NCBI RefSeq assembly: GCF_003939025.1
Contig: NZ_RQIH01000004.1
Span: forward strand, 124,001 to 188,000
DNA length: 64,000 bases
DNA from: Rhizobium sophoriradicis
GTDB taxonomy: Bacteria; Pseudomonadota; Alphaproteobacteria; Rhizobiales; Rhizobiaceae
Direction of reading: 5' to 3'
The notes under the pieces were generated by a model. It was not told where the DNA came from, ran no database searches, and saw only the letters and a program-made list of their open reading frames with translations. Of this stretch, positions 60,273 to 64,000 are shown piece by piece; the stretch's first letter is position 1; each line of letters begins with the position of its first letter. The position numbers and the translations under genes are program-made.

Positions 60273-61072
60273 GCGATCGATACCCTGGCCCTCGCATCCA
60301 GCGCTTCGCCGTCGAGCGCCGCCAGCGCATCGAGGAAGCGCCAGGCAAAGGAGCCGGGACCGGCCGCGCCGAGCGCGGCATCTTCGCCGGCGACGGCAAA
60401 GATCGCAAGCGCAGCGACCGTCGCCCCGAACAGATCCTCGGGCGCTGTGGCGGCGAAGGCGCCAACGAGGCAGGTGAGCGAGCAGCCGAGCGCGGTGACC
60501 TGCGGCATCAGCACCGATCCACCCTTGATGCGCACCGCCCTGGCACCGTCGGTCACGAAATCGACGGCTCCGGTGACGGCGACGATGGCCTGCTGCCGCT
60601 CCGCGAGCCGGCGGGCCGAATCCTCCGCCTGCTCGACCGGATCGCGACTGTCGACGCCCTGGCCGCGGCTCTCCCCGCCGGCAAGCGCGATGATCTCGGA
60701 AGCATTGCCGCGGATGATCGTGGGCTTCAGCGCCAGCAGATCGGCAACCGCTTGGCGGCGAAAGGCCGTCGCATAATGCGCCACCGGATCGAGCACCCAG
60801 GGTTTGCCGGCTGAGGCCGCGGCCTTCGCCGCCGCCCGCATGCCGTCGAGCCATTGCGTCGACAGCGTGCCGATATTGACGGTCAGCGCGCTCGCGATGC
60901 CGGCGAAATCGCCGGCTTCCTCAGCCGCGTGCACCATGGCGGGCGAAGCGCCGGATGCAAGCAGAACATTGGCGGCGATGTTCATGGCGACGTAATTGGT
61001 GATGCAGTGGACGAGCGGCGGCTTTTCGCGCATCGCCTCCAGCATGGCTCCCGAGGTGGTCTTGCTCTGCAT
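60269..61072 (-). CDS. thiM: Hydroxyethylthiazole kinase ThiM
   Basis: A 267-residue ThiM: PPLVHCITNYVAMNIAANVLLASGASPAM is the thiazole-binding part, WVLDPVAHYATAFR and NASEIIALAGG follow, and VTALGCSLTCLVGAF carries the conserved Cys197. It phosphorylates salvaged hydroxyethylthiazole. It is the first gene of the salvage operon, behind a TPP riboswitch. Confidence 0.93.
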   Translation of the reverse strand: MQSKTTSGAMLEAMREKPPLVHCITNYVAMNIAANVLLASGASPAMVHAAEEAGDFAGIASALTVNIGTLSTQWLDGMRAAAKAAASAGKPWVLDPVAHYATAFRRQAVADLLALKPTIIRGNASEIIALAGGESRGQGVDSRDPVEQAEDSARRLAERQQAIVAVTGAVDFVTDGARAVRIKGGSVLMPQVTALGCSLTCLVGAFAATAPEDLFGATVAALAIFAVAGEDAALGAAGPGSFAWRFLDALAALDGEALDARARVSIA

Positions 61073-61125
61073 GGCGCCCCTTTCAGGCGGGGCAGGCGCG
61101 GGGCGGCGTCTACGGCGATGCCCCG

Positions 61126-61207
61126 AGCGACTCCCTCCGCCGGCATTATCCGGTTCAGGTTCGAAGGGTTCTTCTCAGCCCGTCTATCGACGAACGCCCC
61201 TGTCTCT
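61126..61207 (-). ncRNA. TPP riboswitch (THI element) of thiMED
   Basis: Reading the minus strand: a GGGGCG stem part, GGGCTGAGA (CTGAGA at 61178-61173), ACCCTTCGAACCTGA, CCGGATAATGCCGGC and GGAGGGAGTC follow in the canonical order of the TPP aptamer; GAC (61204-61202) closes with GTC (61131-61129). Downstream, GCCCC-N8-GGGGC (61093-61076) folds over the thiM ribosome site AAAGGGG right before the ATG, so control is probably at translation. Thiamine pyrophosphate should shut thiMED off. Confidence 0.92.
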
Positions 61208-61306
61208 CATCGCGCTCTTTTTCGCAGAGAAGGACGCGGCTGTCATCCCGAAAATGACGTTTCGCCCGCTTTCCGACAAAGCTGGTTGAACGGATCACAG
61301 CGTTCC

Positions 61307-61891
61307 TCAACTCAAATCATGCAGATCCGTCGTAATCGCCGGCCCAATCGAAAACTCCGAAAACCGCACCGTCAATCCGCTGCGCTCCGGCGTGCAGGCG
61401 GTCGGCCCAACCTCGTATCGGTCAGCGATCGGGAAGGGCGCTAGCCGCAGCAGCGGCCAGCGGTGGCCGTCGGGGGAGGCCTGGATGCGAAGGGCGCCGG
61501 CCGCCAGGGTAACGCGGATGTGGAAATCTTCGATTTCCTTGAAGGGTTGCGAGACCGACCAGTCGGATTGGCCGTCGGTGACGACGGTGCTGAGGAAGGC
61601 TTCGCCGTCGGTGAATTCGACGCCTGTTTTGACCCAGCGGCTTTCGTCGAGGCGGACCATCAGGCCGGCCTGGTCGTAGAGGGTGCGGAACTCGCCTTGT
61701 ACGCGGATCTGGGCGGTGAAGCTATCGGGCGTGGGAAAGGCGAGGAAGTGGCCGCTGTCGCGGGTGAAGCCGTAATAGGTCTCCCGCCAGAAATCGGTCT
61801 TTTCGTCTGTTGTCAGCGTCAGGCCGGTTGCGTCGGCGTGCCAGCTTTCCGGTTCGTTCAGCCATTTTCCGTCGTTGAAATCGATGCGCAT
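61307..61891 (-). CDS. DUF1349 family protein
   Basis: A 194-residue soluble protein with the DUF1349 beta-sandwich pattern: FWRETYYGFTRDSGHFLAF, DQAGLMVRLDESRWVKTGVEFTDG, LSTVVTDGQSDWS and GPTACTPERSGLTVRFSEF. The fold is concanavalin-like and may bind or act on glycans; there is no signal peptide. It is divergent from the binding protein at 62122 across 230 bases. Confidence 0.85.
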   Translation of the reverse strand: MRIDFNDGKWLNEPESWHADATGLTLTTDEKTDFWRETYYGFTRDSGHFLAFPTPDSFTAQIRVQGEFRTLYDQAGLMVRLDESRWVKTGVEFTDGEAFLSTVVTDGQSDWSVSQPFKEIEDFHIRVTLAAGALRIQASPDGHRWPLLRLAPFPIADRYEVGPTACTPERSGLTVRFSEFSIGPAITTDLHDLS

Positions 61892-62042
61892 TCCATCCTC
61901 GCTTTGTTGAAGCTCTGCCGCTGCCGATTCTTCGCGCCCGCATCATGCGCAAGCTTGTCGTTGACGGCTAGCCGCCGCCGATGGTGCGGCGCTGTTTTCG
62001 CCGTTGCGACGCTCGTCTCACGACATAATCCACGGCTTCCGC

Positions 62043-62070
62043 TTGACACGATCATTTCATCTCTTATTCT
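62043..62070 (+). promoter_or_regulatory. Likely sigma-70 promoter for the second peptide-type ABC operon
   Basis: TTGACA (62043-62048), 16-base spacer and TATTCT (62065-62070), 52 bases before the binding-protein ATG. An A/T-rich stretch (62071-62099) follows and could hold a regulator site. Confidence 0.5.
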
Positions 62071-62121
62071 GTTACAAAAACATGAATTACATAATTGTGG
62101 AACTTAACCGGGAGCCTTCAT

Positions 62122-63648
62122 ATGAAACCGCTTGTCGCATTCCTGCTCGGCACTGCGCTCGTCGCCTTGCCTTCGACCCTGCTTGCTGAGGAGAAGGGCG
62201 GCGTCATCAATGTCGCGACGATCGGCGAGCCGCCGACGCTCGATCCGATGTCGTCGACGGCGGATCTCGTCGGCATCGTCACCCAGCATATTTTCGAGAC
62301 GCTCTACACCTTCGACAAGAGCTGGAACGTCACGCCGCTTCTCGCCGAAAGCCTGCCCGAGATCAGCGCCGACGGCAAAACCTATACGATCAAGCTCAGG
62401 ACCGGCATCAAGTTCCACGACAATAGCGACATGACCTCGGAGGATGTCGTTGCTTCGCTCGGCCGCTGGATGAAGATCGCCTCGCGCGGCAAGCAGGTGG
62501 CCGGCTTCATCGACAAGATCGCTGCTGCCGATCCCGCGACCGTGACGATCACGCTGAAGCAGCCCTATGCGCCGCTGACCTCGCTGCTCGCCTTCAACAA
62601 TTCCGCGGCGATCATCATCCCCTCGGAAAAGCAGGACGAACCGATGAAGGAGTTCATCGGCACCGGTCCCTATATGCTGAAGGAGCGCAAGGCCGACCAG
62701 TATATCCAGCTCGTCCGCTTCGACGGCTATAAGTCGCGCGAAGGCGACAGCAATGGGTATGGCGGCGCCCGCCATCAATATCTCGACGAAATCCGCTTCG
62801 TGCCGGTGCCGGATCCGAACACCCGGGTCGAGGCCGCCGTTTCCGGCCAGTATGATTATGTCGATTCGATCCCGGTCGAGTCCTACGACAAGCTGAAGGC
62901 TTCGACTGCCTCGCAGCCGGTCATGCTGAAGCCCTTCGGTTATCCTGTTTTCGTCTTCAACACGAAGGAAGGTGTTGCCGGGAATGTCGAGGTTCGCAAG
63001 GCGATCCGCCGGGCGCTCAGCATGGAAGACATGCTGGCCGCCGCTTTCGGCAGCACAGATTTCTATGCGCTCGACGGCGCCATCTACCCGAAAACCTTCT
63101 CCTGGTCGACCGATGCCGGCGCCGAAGGCGCCTATAATGTCGCCGATCCGGAAGGGGCGGCGGCTGCCGCCAAGAAGGCCGGCTACAATGGCGAGCCGAT
63201 CCGCATCCTGACCAGCCGCCAGTACGAATTCCACTACAAGATGGCGCAGGTCGCCGCCGAATATCTGAAGCTTGCCGGCTTCACCGTCGATATGCAGGTG
63301 GTGGACTGGGCGACGCTGACGCAGCGCCGTACCGATCCGAAGCTCTGGGATATCTATATCACCCACAGCCCCTTCCTGCCGGAGCCGGCGCTGATCGGCT
63401 CGCTCTCGACCAGCTCTCCCGGCTGGTGGGACACGCCGGCCCGCAAGGCCGCCGTCGATGCCTTCACTTCGGAAGTCGATCCGAAGAAGCGCGTGGCGCT
63501 CTGGGCCGATGTTCAGAAGGCTGTTTATACAGACGCGCCCTTCATGAAGATCGGCGATTTCAACGCCGTCTCGGCGAAATCGGTCAAGCTCGAAGGTGTC
63601 GATCCGGCCCCGTGGCCGTATTTCTGGAATGCTTCGATCAAGAAGTAA
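62122..63648 (+). CDS. Peptide-type ABC transporter substrate-binding protein (family 5), second system
   Basis: A 508-residue family 5 binding protein: signal peptide MKPLVAFLLGTALVALPSTLLA (cut near 22), EPPTLDPMSSTADLVGIVTQHIFETLYTF and IKLRTGIKFHDNSDMTSEDVVASL. ATG 62122 has GGGAG 6 bases upstream. It differs clearly from the binding protein at 55368. The DUF1349 gene next door suggests a sugar or glycan-derived ligand, which is inference. Confidence 0.88.
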   Translation: MKPLVAFLLGTALVALPSTLLAEEKGGVINVATIGEPPTLDPMSSTADLVGIVTQHIFETLYTFDKSWNVTPLLAESLPEISADGKTYTIKLRTGIKFHDNSDMTSEDVVASLGRWMKIASRGKQVAGFIDKIAAADPATVTITLKQPYAPLTSLLAFNNSAAIIIPSEKQDEPMKEFIGTGPYMLKERKADQYIQLVRFDGYKSREGDSNGYGGARHQYLDEIRFVPVPDPNTRVEAAVSGQYDYVDSIPVESYDKLKASTASQPVMLKPFGYPVFVFNTKEGVAGNVEVRKAIRRALSMEDMLAAAFGSTDFYALDGAIYPKTFSWSTDAGAEGAYNVADPEGAAAAAKKAGYNGEPIRILTSRQYEFHYKMAQVAAEYLKLAGFTVDMQVVDWATLTQRRTDPKLWDIYITHSPFLPEPALIGSLSTSSPGWWDTPARKAAVDAFTSEVDPKKRVALWADVQKAVYTDAPFMKIGDFNAVSAKSVKLEGVDPAPWPYFWNASIKK

Positions 63649-63657
63649 GCATCGCCG

Positions 63658-63694
63658 CCGGTGCCGGCCCTCCGGGGTTCGGCGCCGGTTTTTT
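63658..63694 (+). terminator. Intrinsic terminator/attenuator between binding protein and permease
   Basis: CCGGTGCCG (63658-63666) pairs with CGGCGCCGG (63680-63688, one G-T wobble), with extra CCC/GGG pairing in the loop, followed by six T (63689-63694). It lies 9 bases after the binding-protein stop inside the operon. Partial read-through would make more binding protein than permease. Confidence 0.75.
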
Positions 63695-63729
63695 CTGCCG
63701 TATTTGCAAGGGCTCGAAGGCCAGCATTG

Positions 63730-64000
63730 ATGATCCGTTACATCCTCCAGCGCCTGGTCGGCATGATCGTCGTGATGTTCCTCGTCGTCACGATCGTCTT
63801 CGTCATCGTGCGCGTGACACCGGGAGATCCGGCCGCCGTCATGCTCGGGCCGGACGCGACGCCGCAGGATATTGCTGATCTCAGAAGCAGGCTCGGCCTC
63901 GATCAGTCGCTCGGCCTGCAATATGTCTATTATATCGGCCAACTGCTGAAGGGCGATCTCGGCCAGTCGATCTTTCTCAACATGCCTGTGACGTCGGCGC
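63730..64000 (+). CDS. Peptide-type ABC transporter permease (DppB-like), 3' end missing
   Basis: The first 90 residues are visible: MIRYILQRLVGMIVVMFLVV, VRVTPGDPAAVMLGPDATPQ and the helix DLRSRLGLDQSLGLQYVYYI, all typical of DppB/OppB permeases. The window ends inside the gene. It would be the channel partner of the upstream binding protein. Confidence 0.9.
   Translation, partial: MIRYILQRLVGMIVVMFLVVTIVFVIVRVTPGDPAAVMLGPDATPQDIADLRSRLGLDQSLGLQYVYYIGQLLKGDLGQSIFLNMPVTSA

Overview
The window looks like DNA from an alphaproteobacterium of the Rhizobium leguminosarum/etli group. The reasons are the high GC content, dense operons with 1-8 base overlaps, a rha locus of the R. leguminosarum type (rhaRSTPQUK facing rhaD/rhaI), a fhuA-fhuCDB hydroxamate-siderophore locus with an RirA-type iron box, a thiMED salvage operon under a TPP riboswitch, and many ABC importers. 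No rRNA, tRNA, CRISPR or phage genes were seen. From general knowledge of this group, the mix of catabolic importers, thiMED and rha fits a large secondary replicon better than a core chromosomal segment, but the sequence alone does not prove this.

Layout. 0-6 kb: the end of a polyol dehydrogenase gene, a DedA membrane protein, a flavin disulfide oxidoreductase coupled to a DUF4126 protein, a glutaryl-CoA dehydrogenase gene broken by a small deletion, a cupin and a LysR regulator. 6-13.3 kb: a branched-chain-amino-acid-type ABC importer (five genes) followed by a GMC oxidoreductase and a 3-hydroxyisobutyrate-type dehydrogenase. 13.3-13.7 kb: non-coding repeat mosaic. 13.7-20.7 kb: fhuB, fhuD, fhuC, fhuA and an AraC regulator. 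20.8-21.6 kb: a hydratase-family enzyme. 21.6-32.7 kb: the L-rhamnose locus, with a 52-residue Pmp3-family gene on the opposite strand between rhaD and rhaI.

32.7-38.4 kb: an AhpD-like protein and an ECF41-type sigma factor facing each other across two matching promoters, a metallohydrolase, an orphan antitoxin, an IclR regulator, the wreck of a second toxin-antitoxin module, and a short-chain dehydrogenase. 38.4-44.8 kb: a fused 5-oxoprolinase/hydantoinase with a divergent MarR-like regulator, a TetR regulator facing a small protein gene, and small hypothetical genes. 44.8-51.7 kb: an amidase, a TIM-barrel isomerase, choline sulfatase with its LysR regulator, an HpcH/HpaI aldolase and a spermidine-synthase-like protein. 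51.7-58.6 kb: one seven-gene operon for a peptide-type ABC importer, a NagZ-like hexosaminidase and an acetyltransferase. 58.8-61.2 kb: thiMED with its riboswitch. 61.3-64 kb: a DUF1349 protein divergent from a second peptide-type ABC system that runs off the edge.

The strip is mainly nutrient capture (rhamnose, hydroxamate iron, peptides or amino sugars, thiamine precursors, choline sulfate, oxoproline), with most units controlled by an adjacent regulator. The most notable points are the paired ECF41 promoters, the 26-base palindrome in front of the 5-oxoprolinase, the deletion in the glutaryl-CoA dehydrogenase, and two toxin-antitoxin remnants flanking the IclR gene. I did not find a clearly new multi-gene system.
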